A DNA stretch of 64,000 nt, taken from NCBI GenBank assembly GCA_040221175.1, contig JAVJVK010000007.1:186001-250000 (forward strand), written 5' to 3'. Shown here in pieces: positions 16,124 through 26,525 of this stretch. A program made the translations under genes and the position numbers. The notes under the pieces were generated by a model. It saw only the letters and a list, made by a program, of their open reading frames with translations, was not told the origin of the DNA and made no database searches. How positions within the stretch are numbered: the stretch's first letter is position 1; every line of letters begins with the position of its first letter. Source of the DNA: Phycisphaerales bacterium. Lineage in GTDB: Bacteria; Planctomycetota; Phycisphaerae; Phycisphaerales; UBA1924.

Positions 16124-17389
16124 TCAGCAGCCGGTATCGAAGGCTGTCTGGAAGGCCAGGAAGTCGAAGAGGGTGAGCGAGCCGTCGCCGTCGAAGTCGG
16201 CGGCCAAGTCGCCCGAATCGAACAGGCTTTGGAAGTCCAGGAAGTCGAAGATCGTCAGCTCGCCGTCGCCGTCCAGGTCGGCGTCGCACGCGGCCAGGGC
16301 CACGGTGAGGGTGGCCGCGGCGCGGATGCGGTCCTCGCCGAAGACGTGGTCTTCGTTCAGGTGGAAGCCCACGAGCGAGTCGTCCAGCAGCACGCACGAG
16401 AGGAAGACGCCGCCGCGGACGCCGACGACCGTCGGGGTCGACGTGAGGTCCATGGCGACGCCGTCGAGCGTGGCGCTCTTGACGGTGAGGTTCATGGTGA
16501 CGCCCAAGCCGTCGCCGGTGGGCCTGCCCAGGCGGAAGCCGTCGCCGACCAGGCCGCCCGAGATGTTGATGGTGCCGTCGTAGGCGCGGAACTCCGAGCC
16601 GATTGCGCCGCCGGTCATGTTGAAGATGGGGTCGACGCCGCCGGTGCCGTTGAGGATGGCGCAGTTGCGATCCATGGCGCCGCCGGACATGTCGACGACG
16701 CCCTTCTCGACGACGAAGTCTCGGCCGATGGTGCCGCCGGTGATGGTGAGCCGATTGTCGATGGTCTTCATGAAACCGTTGGTGCCGATCGAGCCACCCG
16801 AGATGGTGGCGGTGGCGCGATCGTCGAGCTGCAGGGCGCCCTCGATCGTACCGCCGTCGATGCTGACGGTGGCGTCGTCGATGGCGAGGATGAACGTGTC
16901 GACCGTGCCGCCGGTCATGTTGAACTCGGCGTCGTCTTCGATGATGAACGCGGCTTGGCCGCCGGCAACGAGGCCGGCGTCGCCGCCCGACATGTTGCAG
17001 ACGCTGTTGCCCTGCAGCCATACGCCACGGCGGGTCTGGCCGTCGATGATGTTGAGCGTCGTCGTGCCGACTTCACCGACGAACTTGACGCGGACTAGCT
17101 CGCCGCCGTCGAGGTTGTACGTGACGTCTTCGACGAAGTGGTCGACGGTCGGGAAGCCCGAGCCGCCGCCGGCGTTGATGTTGACTGTCGCGCCGTTGAA
17201 GGTGAAGGCGCCGGTGCCCGAGTCCGGGAAGATGCTGCCGCCGCTGTGGACGTTGACCGTGGCGCCGGGGTTGGCGGTGAACCACGCCTCGGCCGGCAGC
17301 GAGTCCGGCGGGATGTCGATGACCTGGGCGTGCGCGGTGCAGGCAAGGCCGGCGGAAAGGGCGAGTGCGGTGAGGGAGAGGCGGGTCAT
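16124..17389 (-). CDS. Exported beta-helix-like protein with GC-type dockerin-like tail
   Basis: A 421-residue secreted protein. The signal peptide (MTRLSLTALALSAGLACTAH) is followed by ~280 residues of a degenerate short repeat with an MSGG/MTGG/ISGG signature (NMSGGDAGL, NMTGGTVDTF, TISGGSIGT, TITGGTIGR, NMTGGAIGSE and others). This is typical of right-handed beta-helix or autotransporter-like passenger folds. The tail holds two EF-hand-like loops (DLDGDGELTIFD and DFDGDGSLTLFD) and ends FDTGC. An AAGGAG site supports the start. No catalytic residues could be assigned; beta-helix folds often bind or cleave polysaccharides, but that is only a family tendency. Confidence 0.85.
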   Translation of the reverse strand: MTRLSLTALALSAGLACTAHAQVIDIPPDSLPAEAWFTANPGATVNVHSGGSIFPDSGTGAFTFNGATVNINAGGGSGFPTVDHFVEDVTYNLDGGELVRVKFVGEVGTTTLNIIDGQTRRGVWLQGNSVCNMSGGDAGLVAGGQAAFIIEDDAEFNMTGGTVDTFILAIDDATVSIDGGTIEGALQLDDRATATISGGSIGTNGFMKTIDNRLTITGGTIGRDFVVEKGVVDMSGGAMDRNCAILNGTGGVDPIFNMTGGAIGSEFRAYDGTINISGGLVGDGFRLGRPTGDGLGVTMNLTVKSATLDGVAMDLTSTPTVVGVRGGVFLSCVLLDDSLVGFHLNEDHVFGEDRIRAAATLTVALAACDADLDGDGELTIFDFLDFQSLFDSGDLAADFDGDGSLTLFDFLAFQTAFDTGC

Positions 17390-17536
17390 GGCGGGCTCCT
17401 TGAGGTTGGTTGACCCTCAAGGGAGCGGCACGACGATGGCGGACTCACGCCAATCTGCGAACTTTGCCGCAGTGGCGGTGAAGCTAGTGAACCTAGGAAT
17501 GGCAGGTCTGCACGGCAGGCCGTTCTGGGACCGTTG

Positions 17537-18490
17537 TTATGGGCAGCCGGAGTCGAAGGCGTTCTGGAATGCGAGGAAGTCGAAGAGCGTGAGCGAGCCA
17601 TCGCCGTCGAAGTCGGCCTGCGGATCGCCGGCATCGAAGAGGTTCTGGAACGCCAGGAAATCGAAGAGCGTGAGTTCCCCGTCGCAATCAATGTCGGCCG
17701 CGCACATGAGCGGGAAGCCCGACACTTGGTACGCAACGCGACCAGCGAACAACCATCCGACGCCATCCGTGCCGTTAAGGCCGATGCCGGCCGGCCCACC
17801 AACTTCCGACGGCCGGGGCAACTCGGAGGCCAGGTCTCCCTCGGGCGTGAACTGGGCGATGGTGGATTCGGCGCTGCTCACGACGGTCAGCTTGCCGGTG
17901 CCGAGGTTCACTTCGAGGTCGCCGAAGTTCACGCTGTAGCCGGCATCGATGGTGGAAAACGTGTTGAGCACGCTTCCATCGGCCGGATCGATTTCGGCGA
18001 TCTGGTTGGCCTGTGCGCCGCCGTTGCGATCCTGCACGAGGAAGAACGTACCGCGGTCGGGGTGGTACGCGCCGCCCACGACGTGGCTGAGCCCCCACGC
18101 GGCAGTGAGCTCGACGATCTGGTCTCCGGTGGCCGCGTCGTGGGCGTAGATCTCGCACTCGCCCACCTCGCCGTTGAAGACCAGCACCGAGCCGCGGGGC
18201 ACGTCCACGCCGTTCATCGCGAGGTCGACGGGCGCAACGTCGATGTCGACGTCGTTGGTCGAGCCGCCGGGCATGGGAAAGCTCAGCAGGAGCGTGCCGT
18301 CGGTGCGGTAGCCCTGGACCTCGCCGCCGCCGCAGGTGTAGACCCAGATGGTGTCGGTCACTGAATCGTGGCTGCCGGCGCACATGCTGCCCGTGGCCGA
18401 TGGATCGAAGGCCGAAAGCACCTCGAGCCCCTGGGCCGCCGCAAGGGGCGTGGCCAGCGCGATGCAAAGCGGTGCGGCGATTCGTCGCAT
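17537..18490 (-). CDS. Exported beta-propeller-like protein with GC-type dockerin-like tail
   Basis: A 317-residue secreted protein. I start at ATG 18490 (MRRIAAPLCIALATPLAAAQ), which has an AAGGAGA site 6 bases upstream. The body has the repeating 'dispersed aspartate' strands of a beta-propeller: DPSATGSMCAGSHDSVTDTI, YRTDGTLLLSFPMPGG, HDAATGDQIVEL, DRGTFFLVQDRNGG and IAEIDPADGSVLNTFS. Two EF-hand-like loops close the protein (DIDCDGELTLFD and DFDGDGSLTLFD), ending FDSGCP. It is in tandem with the exoproteins at 16124 and 18615 on the same strand. Substrate and activity are unknown. Confidence 0.85.
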   Translation of the reverse strand: MRRIAAPLCIALATPLAAAQGLEVLSAFDPSATGSMCAGSHDSVTDTIWVYTCGGGEVQGYRTDGTLLLSFPMPGGSTNDVDIDVAPVDLAMNGVDVPRGSVLVFNGEVGECEIYAHDAATGDQIVELTAAWGLSHVVGGAYHPDRGTFFLVQDRNGGAQANQIAEIDPADGSVLNTFSTIDAGYSVNFGDLEVNLGTGKLTVVSSAESTIAQFTPEGDLASELPRPSEVGGPAGIGLNGTDGVGWLFAGRVAYQVSGFPLMCAADIDCDGELTLFDFLAFQNLFDAGDPQADFDGDGSLTLFDFLAFQNAFDSGCP

Positions 18491-18614
18491 GATGGTGTCT
18501 CCTTGTCTGCTCCTCGCTGCACAGACCCTACCGGAAACGCCCGAGCGATGCAAGCCGGGTTGATGGCCCCGGGCACGTGATCTGCCTCGATTGACTTGGT
18601 TATCAGGCGTTGGG

Positions 18615-19340
18615 TTACGGACAACCGGCGTCGAAGGCGCTCTGGAATGCCAGGAAGTCGAACAGCGTAAGCGAACCATCGCCGTCAATGTCTGCCACTG
18701 GATCGCCGAGCGTGAATTGATTCTGAAACGCGATGAAGTCGAAAACGTTCAACTCACCATTATCATCAGCGTCGGCCACGCAGTCGTACGTCAAAACGAC
18801 GTTGTCGAGTCCGCACACTTCGCTCGACACGCTGGAGGCGGCCAAACTGATCCTCATGCTCGTGACGTTTGCCATGAGTCCTTCCCAGGTACCGGACAGT
18901 AAGACCCATTCGCCCTGACGAATTGGAATGAAACGGGAGCGCCATCCGAATGGTCCAGGCTCAACTGGCGGTAACCATCTGGCCGCACCCCCAGGCCCGT
19001 TCAGGTCGACGCGACCCATCGGAAACTGTGTTCCATCGATTTCGATGATGCGATAGTCGTATCGGAGCACTCCGTTGTCATCGTACTCGCGCCAGTCACC
19101 GAGAAATTCAGCGGGAGCGGTCACGATTCCACCGAGGGGTGGGCCATCGTCTTCGAATCTCAGGAACCCCCCCGGATTGCCGCCCCCAGGGCTCCAGATG
19201 ATGCCGCTGGTGAAGGTCCATCCGTCAAGACCACTGTCAAAATCACTCTCAGCCGCAACCCATGAGAGCTGAGCACTCGCGTGGTTTGACAGAACACACA
19301 TCATCAAAAAGTATACAAATACGTTGCCGAAGTTCCGCAT
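18615..19340 (-). CDS. Exported laminin-B-like domain protein with GC-type dockerin-like tail
   Basis: A 241-residue secreted protein. A signal sequence (VFVYFLMMCVLSNHASAQ) is followed by a ~150-residue jelly-roll domain. Its order (DSGLDGWTF, GGFLRFEDDG, VTAPAEFLGDWREYDDNG, LRYDYRIIEIDG, GLDNVVL) matches laminin-B-type carbohydrate-binding modules. The tail has loops DADDNGELNVFD and DIDGDGSLTLFD and ends FDAGCP. AGGAGAGGAG immediately upstream supports the start. The codon use and the Asn/Ser-rich body look slightly less GC-biased than in its neighbours. Attachment to extracellular glycans or matrix is the likely role, inferred from the domain. Confidence 0.82.
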   Translation of the reverse strand: MRNFGNVFVYFLMMCVLSNHASAQLSWVAAESDFDSGLDGWTFTSGIIWSPGGGNPGGFLRFEDDGPPLGGIVTAPAEFLGDWREYDDNGVLRYDYRIIEIDGTQFPMGRVDLNGPGGAARWLPPVEPGPFGWRSRFIPIRQGEWVLLSGTWEGLMANVTSMRISLAASSVSSEVCGLDNVVLTYDCVADADDNGELNVFDFIAFQNQFTLGDPVADIDGDGSLTLFDFLAFQSAFDAGCP

Positions 19341-19384
19341 GCGCTCTCCTCTCCTGACACGTCGAGTAGCCCAGCGAGTCGCTC

Positions 19385-20929
<1,545 letters not shown>

Positions 20930-21146
20930 GGAGTTGCCTTTCTGATGAATCCTGGAAATCCGGAGATCGCGAACCTGAGCGGGCAGTCTAGGTGCCAGGG
21001 AGGTCGATTGCCGGACGGGTCGGGGCTTGCCGAACCCCGGAGATCGGCGGCACGATCTCGAAACGAATGCCATAATTCCATGACAGGGATCACGACGTTC
21101 GCCCCGAGCCGCCCAAGGCCGCGGCGTCTGCGAAGGGAGCGTGCCC

Positions 21147-22097
21147 ATGCTGGGGCCACGGAGTGCTGTCGCGTGCCTGGGGCTTGCCGTCGGCGTCGCC
21201 GCGGCCGACCCGGTGCTGATCGTCACCGACTCGGCCTTTGGCTCGCCCATGGTCTACCACGTCGACGCCGCCACCGGGCAGGTGCTGTCGGCGGTCGATC
21301 TGGTGGGCGCGGGCACGACGGGGCGCACGCCCATGGCCGGTCTGGCCCTGCAAGCCGACGGGCAGCTCCTGGGCTTCACGCAGGCGACCGACAACGAGTT
21401 CTATCGCATCGACCGCGAGACCGGGGCCGCCACGCGCGGCGGTCGGCTGGGCGTCAGCGCCCGTGAGGGCGGCATGGCCGTGCTGGCCGACGGCACCATC
21501 GTGTGCGCGAGCACCGGCTCGCCGGGCCGGCTATTCACGATCGACCCCGCGACCGGGCGCGCGACCCTGGGGCCCACGATGTCGCCCGCCACGGACATCT
21601 CAGGCCTGGGCGTTCGCGGCGATGGGCTGCTGGTCGGCCTGGACCTGCGCACCACCGAAGGGCCGCCCGCGCTGCGCCTGATCGACCCTGCCACGGGCGA
21701 AACCGTGGTGCTCGCCGAACTCCTGCCCGTCATCGACCTGACCGACGTGGGCGGGCTGGAGGTGATCTCGGTCGGCGGCAGCGAGGTGGGCTACTACGTC
21801 GTTTCGGGCGCCGCTACCGGCGCGCCGGCGCAGCTCTGGCGATTCGACCCGTACACGGGCGAGCAGGCGCCCGTGTCCGCCCTGGACGGAATCGGCGCCG
21901 TCTCGGGCCTGGCAGCCCTGCCCTGCGCGCCATGCCCGGCCGACCTGGACGGCGACTGCGAGGCGACGATCTTCGACTTCCTGCTGCTGGGCAACTGGAT
22001 CCAGATGGGCGACGCGCGCGGCGACCTCAACGACGACGGCATGGTGGACCTGTTCGACTACCTGTTCTTCTTGAACCTGTTCGACGCGGGTTGCTGA
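21147..22097 (+). CDS. Exported beta-propeller-like protein with dockerin-like tail
   Basis: A 316-residue secreted protein. ATG 21147 lies 7 bases after a GGAG (21136-21139); an in-frame GTG at 21141 is less well spaced. The signal peptide ends near GVAAADP. The body shows propeller-type blades with VYHVDAATGQVLSAVDL, FYRIDRETGAATRGGRLG, LFTIDPATGRATLGPTM, LRLIDPATGETVVLAEL and WRFDPYTGEQAPV. The tail is a divergent EF-hand pair (DLDGDCEATIFD, then DLNDDGMVDLFD) ending FDAGC. It differs from the others in FLLLGNWIQMGD in place of FLxFQNxFD, so it is the most degenerate tail in the window. Confidence 0.82.
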   Translation: MLGPRSAVACLGLAVGVAAADPVLIVTDSAFGSPMVYHVDAATGQVLSAVDLVGAGTTGRTPMAGLALQADGQLLGFTQATDNEFYRIDRETGAATRGGRLGVSAREGGMAVLADGTIVCASTGSPGRLFTIDPATGRATLGPTMSPATDISGLGVRGDGLLVGLDLRTTEGPPALRLIDPATGETVVLAELLPVIDLTDVGGLEVISVGGSEVGYYVVSGAATGAPAQLWRFDPYTGEQAPVSALDGIGAVSGLAALPCAPCPADLDGDCEATIFDFLLLGNWIQMGDARGDLNDDGMVDLFDYLFFLNLFDAGC

Positions 22098-22112
22098 TCT
22101 CGCTCGGCGCGA

Positions 22113-22880
22113 CTACTTCGCCGCCGCGTCGTAGGGCCCCGCGAGGGCGCCGAGAAGCTGGATCTGCCGCCAGAAGTCGTGGTTCTCGAAGATCCGGGTG
22201 TCCGGACTCGGCGGACTGGCGTCGGGCTTGCGCACCACGCTGATGCAATCGATGAGGGCGCGATCGTTCGGCCCACCCTTGGTGCACAGCTCCTGCAAGG
22301 GCACCGACAGGTCGCACGCGAGAGCTCGCTCGCGGATCGACGCGGCGCTGACGCTGCGCGCCCGCCAGTGCACGGGCGTGTCGGCCGAGATCTCGCATCC
22401 CGCCAGGTTGCTGTGGTGCAGGAACGCCACGCCGCCCGGCCTGAGCACGCGAGCCAGTTCGCGCAGGTACGAGCCCATCGCGTCCATCTCGGCGTGCACA
22501 AGGCTGTCATAGCTGAAGCAAAAGTCGAACGGCCCGTTGATGCGTTCGGCCGGCCCGCCCAGCGTGAAGCCATCCCCCACCACGCCGTGCACGCGGCCGC
22601 CGAAGCGCTTCTGGCACGCCTCGATGCATGCGGGATCGATGTCGATGGCGGTTAGCGTGCCCGCGTGGTGCAACAGGTATTGCGTCCAGCGGCCATAGCC
22701 AGGCGCGATCTCGAGGATCCTCGCGTGACGCGGCAGCGCATACAGGAACGGCATGAGCCGCGGCAGCAGGATGCCGTGCCACCATCGGTCGCTGCCGCCG
22801 GCCAAGGTGGACCATTCATCGCCTGCCCGGCCCCAATCGTGCGAAGCCCACTTTTGCTTGTTGGCGTCGACCGAGGGCAT
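22113..22880 (-). CDS. Class I SAM-dependent methyltransferase
   Basis: A 255-residue soluble protein with a Rossmann methyltransferase core. Motif I is ARILEIAPGYGRWTQYL (residues ~52-68), the acidic residue of motif II is in LTAIDIDPACIEAC, and the later LRPGGVAFLHHSN matches motif VI. The N-terminus (NKQKWASHDWGRAGDEWS) is typical of planctomycete and cyanobacterial methyltransferases linked to sugar or surface-polymer modification; the substrate is not determinable. The gene follows the ABC permease on the same strand with only 6 bases between, so they probably form an operon. Confidence 0.85.
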   Translation of the reverse strand: MPSVDANKQKWASHDWGRAGDEWSTLAGGSDRWWHGILLPRLMPFLYALPRHARILEIAPGYGRWTQYLLHHAGTLTAIDIDPACIEACQKRFGGRVHGVVGDGFTLGGPAERINGPFDFCFSYDSLVHAEMDAMGSYLRELARVLRPGGVAFLHHSNLAGCEISADTPVHWRARSVSAASIRERALACDLSVPLQELCTKGGPNDRALIDCISVVRKPDASPPSPDTRIFENHDFWRQIQLLGALAGPYDAAAK

Positions 22881-22886
22881 GGCGCG

Positions 22887-24779
22887 TCAGTTTGTGCCCG
22901 CGAGCTTGCGGACGGTCATGTCGAAGCGGCGAACCATCTGGCTGTGCAGCGCCCACACGGCCGCCAGGTGCAGCCCCGCGCTGGCGGCGGCTCCCACCAG
23001 CAACGCGAACCTCGCCGTCACGAGCTGATTCGAGCCGCCCTGCGTCACCGTCTCGTACATCGCATCGACCGGCTCGACGAGCGCCAGGCTGCTGGCAAAC
23101 GGCGAGAGCCCGAGCAGCGCGGGCCCCACCACCGGAATCGAGCGGCCGGCATTGAACCCGCACCCCCCCACCACCGCCGCGGCGATGGCCGCCACGATGA
23201 CGGCGCCGACAACCGACGCGATGGCGCCCTTGCTCTTGAGCGACCAGTGCAAGCCGATCATGACGCACAACGCCATGAACGGCGCGGCGCTCAGCGCCAG
23301 GATGATGCCCGCCTCGGGCAGCACCACCGGCAGCATGACGTTGCCGGCGATGGCCGGGCCCGCGGGCACCTTGGCGTTGTCGGGCTGGCCAAACCCACCG
23401 ATGGCCGCGTGCACGCCGGCCAGCAGCATGGTGGCGACCGGCACGGCGAGCATGGGCAGCAGGTACGCCACCAGCCCGCGCAGCTTGCCGCCCAGGTACT
23501 CGCTGGGCGTCACGGGCGTGGTGAGCAGCAGGTCGAGCGTGCCATCTTCGCGCTCGCGGCTGATGGCCGTGGCAGACATGTTGATCGCCACCAGTGTCGT
23601 GACCGCCAACTCGACCAGCACGACGACCATGATCGCCAGCCGATAGTCGGCCGACGTGATGGCGGACGTGTCGTACGCGATGATCAGCACGATCGCCATC
23701 GCCACGCCCATCACGATGAACGACCACCGCGCGATGATGCGCCCCAGCGTCGCGTTGCGCGCCGCGGCCTCGCGCCAGGCAATCGGATTGTGCCACACGT
23801 GCCTCGGCGGACGGAAGGTCTGCCCATCTTCACCGGTGGCGCCACCGCTGAGCCCCAGCATCCGACGATACCAGGGCAGGCGGGGTCGTTCGCGTGTGCG
23901 CCGCGCCAGCCCGCCGGTGCGCACCGTGAGCGTCGAGGCAGCCACCAGCGCCAGGCTCAGGCCCGAGGCGAGCAGGATCCACGCACGCACGGGTCGCTCG
24001 AGCATGAAGGCGGCCGGGCCCGAGAGCGTGCCGCGATCGGCACTGGGATACGTCGTCGGGTTCAAGAGTGCGTCGAGCGCCAGGAAGGGGTTCAACCCGG
24101 TCAGCCAGGTCACGCCGTTGCCCGCCGGCCCGGCGCCCAGGCCGCGCAGCCGGAGCCATGCATCGATGCCGTAGGTCACGCCCAGGTACGTCACCACCGC
24201 GACATAGAAGGTAAAGACCGCGCGCCGGCCGGCGATCCGACTCACCGCAAGCGCAATCGCAATGGCGCCGACAAGCAGCGCCGCGGCGGCGGCCACCAGA
24301 TAGCTGGCAAAGATGCTCGAGCCCGGCACGCCACCGAAATACTGCGTGAGCGCGAACAGCGGCAGGCTGGCGAACAGCAGGGCAAGCACGAAGAACAACC
24401 GGCCGAGCAAGTTGCCCAGCACGATCTGCAACCGGCCCAGCGGCGTGGTCAGCAGCACCTCCCACGTCCTGGGACTCGCTTCCTGGGCGATCGCGCCGGC
24501 CATGAATACCGGACTGAGCACGCAGATCAGGAAGATCTGAAGGTACGCCACGTAGGTGAACGTCCCCGCGCCCGCCTCGGCCAGATCTCGAAACGACGTG
24601 GCCGCCCCGCTGCCGCTGGTCTTCACCAGCAAGGCCCAGAGCATGACCAGCACCAGCAGCGCCAGGTAGGCCGAGCGGATGTACATGTGCCGGCTCCGGC
24701 GGGAGCCGTTCTGCACGAGCCGCACGGCGATGGGGTTGGCCGGGCCCAGGGCCAGCAGCCAGCGGATGAAAACGGGCAT
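22887..24779 (-). CDS. ABC-2 type transporter permease (630 aa)
   Basis: An integral membrane protein with about twelve hydrophobic segments arranged as two related halves. The first starts around YLALLVLVMLW; the second begins after a basic cytoplasmic linker near residue 300 (RRTRERPRLPWYRRM). Each half contains the ABC-2 signature stretch: IAQEASPRTWEVLLTTPLG in the first and ISREREDGTLDLLLTTPVTP in the second. The latter is the coupling-helix motif of ABC-2 permeases. No ATPase subunit is adjacent. A TATCAT hexamer 7 bases before ATG 24779 and the lack of a Shine-Dalgarno site suggest a leaderless transcript. Confidence 0.85.
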   Translation of the reverse strand: MPVFIRWLLALGPANPIAVRLVQNGSRRSRHMYIRSAYLALLVLVMLWALLVKTSGSGAATSFRDLAEAGAGTFTYVAYLQIFLICVLSPVFMAGAIAQEASPRTWEVLLTTPLGRLQIVLGNLLGRLFFVLALLFASLPLFALTQYFGGVPGSSIFASYLVAAAAALLVGAIAIALAVSRIAGRRAVFTFYVAVVTYLGVTYGIDAWLRLRGLGAGPAGNGVTWLTGLNPFLALDALLNPTTYPSADRGTLSGPAAFMLERPVRAWILLASGLSLALVAASTLTVRTGGLARRTRERPRLPWYRRMLGLSGGATGEDGQTFRPPRHVWHNPIAWREAAARNATLGRIIARWSFIVMGVAMAIVLIIAYDTSAITSADYRLAIMVVVLVELAVTTLVAINMSATAISREREDGTLDLLLTTPVTPSEYLGGKLRGLVAYLLPMLAVPVATMLLAGVHAAIGGFGQPDNAKVPAGPAIAGNVMLPVVLPEAGIILALSAAPFMALCVMIGLHWSLKSKGAIASVVGAVIVAAIAAAVVGGCGFNAGRSIPVVGPALLGLSPFASSLALVEPVDAMYETVTQGGSNQLVTARFALLVGAAASAGLHLAAVWALHSQMVRRFDMTVRKLAGTN

Positions 24780-24786
24780 CGGGGCG

Positions 24787-24792
24787 ATGATA
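24787..24792 (-). promoter_or_regulatory. -10-like hexamer of the ABC permease, leaderless type
   Basis: TATCAT (minus strand) lies 7 bases upstream of ATG 24779 with no Shine-Dalgarno site between. Confidence 0.45.
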
Positions 24793-25019
24793 CCTGCCAC
24801 CGGATGGGTCAGGCCGGGGTTCCGGTCGTATCGATCGGGCTGGTTATTGATAACGAACAAGAACCAAATCGTAATCTAGGCAAGTCCAAGCAAACAAAAT
24901 TTTCACATTTTAGGGTTTTCGGTGATGACACGGTGGCCATCTTCGGTCATACTCCCTCACAAGTGCCCAGACCCGGCTGCTTAGGGGGCGGTCGGAACTT
25001 TGGGTGAGAGGAGACAGAC

Positions 25020-25562
25020 ATGCGTAAGACGATCACTGCGGGGGCCATCCTGGCCCTGGCCGGCACCACGTTGGCCGGCGACCTCGACTATCTCGGCGAC
25101 ACGACTGGCGGCCCGACGTTCAACCGTCCGACCAGCCTGACCGCCCTGAGCAGCTTCGCCACCGACGTGGCCTACGAGGCCACCCAGATCGGCGTCAGCG
25201 CCGATGGCGACTACTCGGTCCTGAGCGACCAGACCAACTTCGGCCTCCTCTGGGACGGCTACCTGCTGGTCTACGAGAACGGCTTCGATCCGGCCAACCC
25301 GCTGGACAACCTGATCGCCCTTAACGACGACTACTTCGGCAGCATGCTGCCCGGTATCGGCGTTGGCTACTCGGGCCTCGACGCCGTCACCATGAGCTCG
25401 GCCAGCACGTACTACATCGTGCAGACCGGCTTCAGCAACGGTGACGAGGGCCCGTACCAGGTCTCGATCAGCGGCCCCGGCGACATCCGCATCATCCCGG
25501 CTCCGGCCTCGCTGGCCTTGCTGGGCCTCGGCGGCCTGGCCGCCACGCGTCGCCGCCGCTAA
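25020..25562 (+). CDS. Exported PEP-CTERM protein, DVUA0089-like ectodomain (paralogue 1)
   Basis: A 180-residue secreted protein preceded by GAGAGGAGA. A signal peptide (MRKTITAGAILALAGTTLAG) is followed by a ~130-residue beta domain with TFNRPTSLTALSSFATDVAY, YSVLSDQTNFGLLWDGYLLV, NDDYFGSMLPGIGVGYSG and YYIVQTGFSNGDEGPYQV. The C-terminus is a PEP-CTERM-like sorting signal: IPAPASLALLGLGGLAATRRRR spans residues ~159-180 and comprises a Pro-Ala-Pro motif, a short hydrophobic helix and an arginine cluster. Such tails are processed by exosortases. The next two genes carry the same ectodomain with a different tail. Confidence 0.88.
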   Translation: MRKTITAGAILALAGTTLAGDLDYLGDTTGGPTFNRPTSLTALSSFATDVAYEATQIGVSADGDYSVLSDQTNFGLLWDGYLLVYENGFDPANPLDNLIALNDDYFGSMLPGIGVGYSGLDAVTMSSASTYYIVQTGFSNGDEGPYQVSISGPGDIRIIPAPASLALLGLGGLAATRRRR

Positions 25563-25594
25563 GGCTCGACGTTCGTCCCGAGAGAATTCTTTCG

Positions 25595-25616
25595 AACGCC
25601 CCACGGGGCGTTTTTT
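25595..25616 (+). terminator. Intrinsic terminator after the PEP-CTERM paralogue 1
   Basis: AACGCCC and GGGCGTT form a 7-bp stem with a 4-base loop, followed by TTTT. Confidence 0.85.
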
Positions 25617-25664
25617 CCTGCGCGAACCAACCCAACCGGCGCCAAGCGCCCGACGGAGCACCCC

Positions 25665-26315
25665 ATGAAGAATCTGACTACCGCCGCCTGCCTGCTAGTC
25701 GCCCTGGCCGGCGCCGCCAACGCCCAGGAACTCGTCTACCAGGGCGATACCACCGGCGCCGAGCGCTTCAACCGTCCCAGCAGCCTGAGCAGCCTCAGCA
25801 GCTTCGCAACGGATGTCGCCTACGAGGCCGTCCAGATCGAGGTTACCGAGACCGGCTCGTACACCATCCTCAGCGATCAGACCAATTTCGGCCTGCTCTG
25901 GGACGGGTACCTGCTGGTCTACGAGACGGCCTTCGACCCCGCCAGCCCGCTGGACAATCTGATCGACCTGAACGACGACTACTTCGGCTCCATGCTCCCT
26001 GGCATCGGCGTGGGATACTCGGGCATCGATGGCATCACGCTGGCCGAGGGCGTGGCCTACTTCATCGTCCACACCGGCTTCTCCAACGACGATCAAGGGC
26101 CATACGAGGCCCAGGTTTCCGGCCCGGGGGCCGTACGGATCTTCACGTGCTACGCCGACCTCAACGGTGACAGCCAGTTAGACATCTTCGACTTCCTCGA
26201 GTTCCAGAACCTCTTCGACGCGGGCGACGACCAGGCCGACTGCAACGACGATGGCGTGCTGGACATCTTCGACTTCCTCTGCTTCCAGAACGCCTTCGAC
26301 GCCGGCTGCGAGTAA
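25665..26315 (+). CDS. Exported protein, same ectodomain as 25020 but with GC-type dockerin-like tail (paralogue 2)
   Basis: A 216-residue secreted protein. The signal peptide (MKNLTTAACLLVALAGAANA) and the beta domain (RFNRPSSLSSLSSFATDVAY, YTILSDQTNFGLLWDGYLLV, NDDYFGSMLPGIGVGYSG) are clearly homologous to the preceding gene. The C-terminus is different: instead of PEP-CTERM it has FTCYADLNGDSQLDIFDFLE and a second loop DCNDDGVLDIFD, ending FDAGCE. A GGAG site precedes ATG 25665. It is a direct neighbour of paralogue 1 with its own terminator downstream (26332-26354). Function of the ectodomain is unknown. Confidence 0.87.
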   Translation: MKNLTTAACLLVALAGAANAQELVYQGDTTGAERFNRPSSLSSLSSFATDVAYEAVQIEVTETGSYTILSDQTNFGLLWDGYLLVYETAFDPASPLDNLIDLNDDYFGSMLPGIGVGYSGIDGITLAEGVAYFIVHTGFSNDDQGPYEAQVSGPGAVRIFTCYADLNGDSQLDIFDFLEFQNLFDAGDDQADCNDDGVLDIFDFLCFQNAFDAGCE

Positions 26316-26331
26316 ATACCGAGTCGCTCAT

Positions 26332-26354
26332 GGGGGCATTCCGCCCCCGATTTT
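26332..26354 (+). terminator. Intrinsic terminator after paralogue 2
   Basis: GGGGGC and GCCCCC form a 6-bp stem with a 5-base loop, followed by GATTTTG. Confidence 0.75.
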
Positions 26355-26358
26355 GCCC

Positions 26359-26387
26359 TTGCGTCGGCGGGCCAGTTCCGGTATGCT
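26359..26387 (+). promoter_or_regulatory. Sigma-70-type promoter of paralogue 3
   Basis: TTGCGT (26359-26364), a 17-base spacer and TATGCT (26382-26387) precede the gene at 26526 with a leader of about 130 bases. Confidence 0.6.
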
Positions 26388-26525
26388 GTAAAGATCTGGT
26401 TCGTGGGGAGTTCAACGAACCAATCAGCACGTGTGCCGGCGGCGCCCACGCCGACCGCGCGGTTGGTGTGGCCTGATGCGATCCCATGGCCCGCCCGGCA
26501 CACCTTGTCAACAGAGGAGATTGTC

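Noticed and set aside
22665-25007. 780-codon open frame on the plus strand across the ABC permease
   Set aside because: Arg/His/Gln-rich shadow of a membrane protein; no signal, domain or ribosome-binding site.
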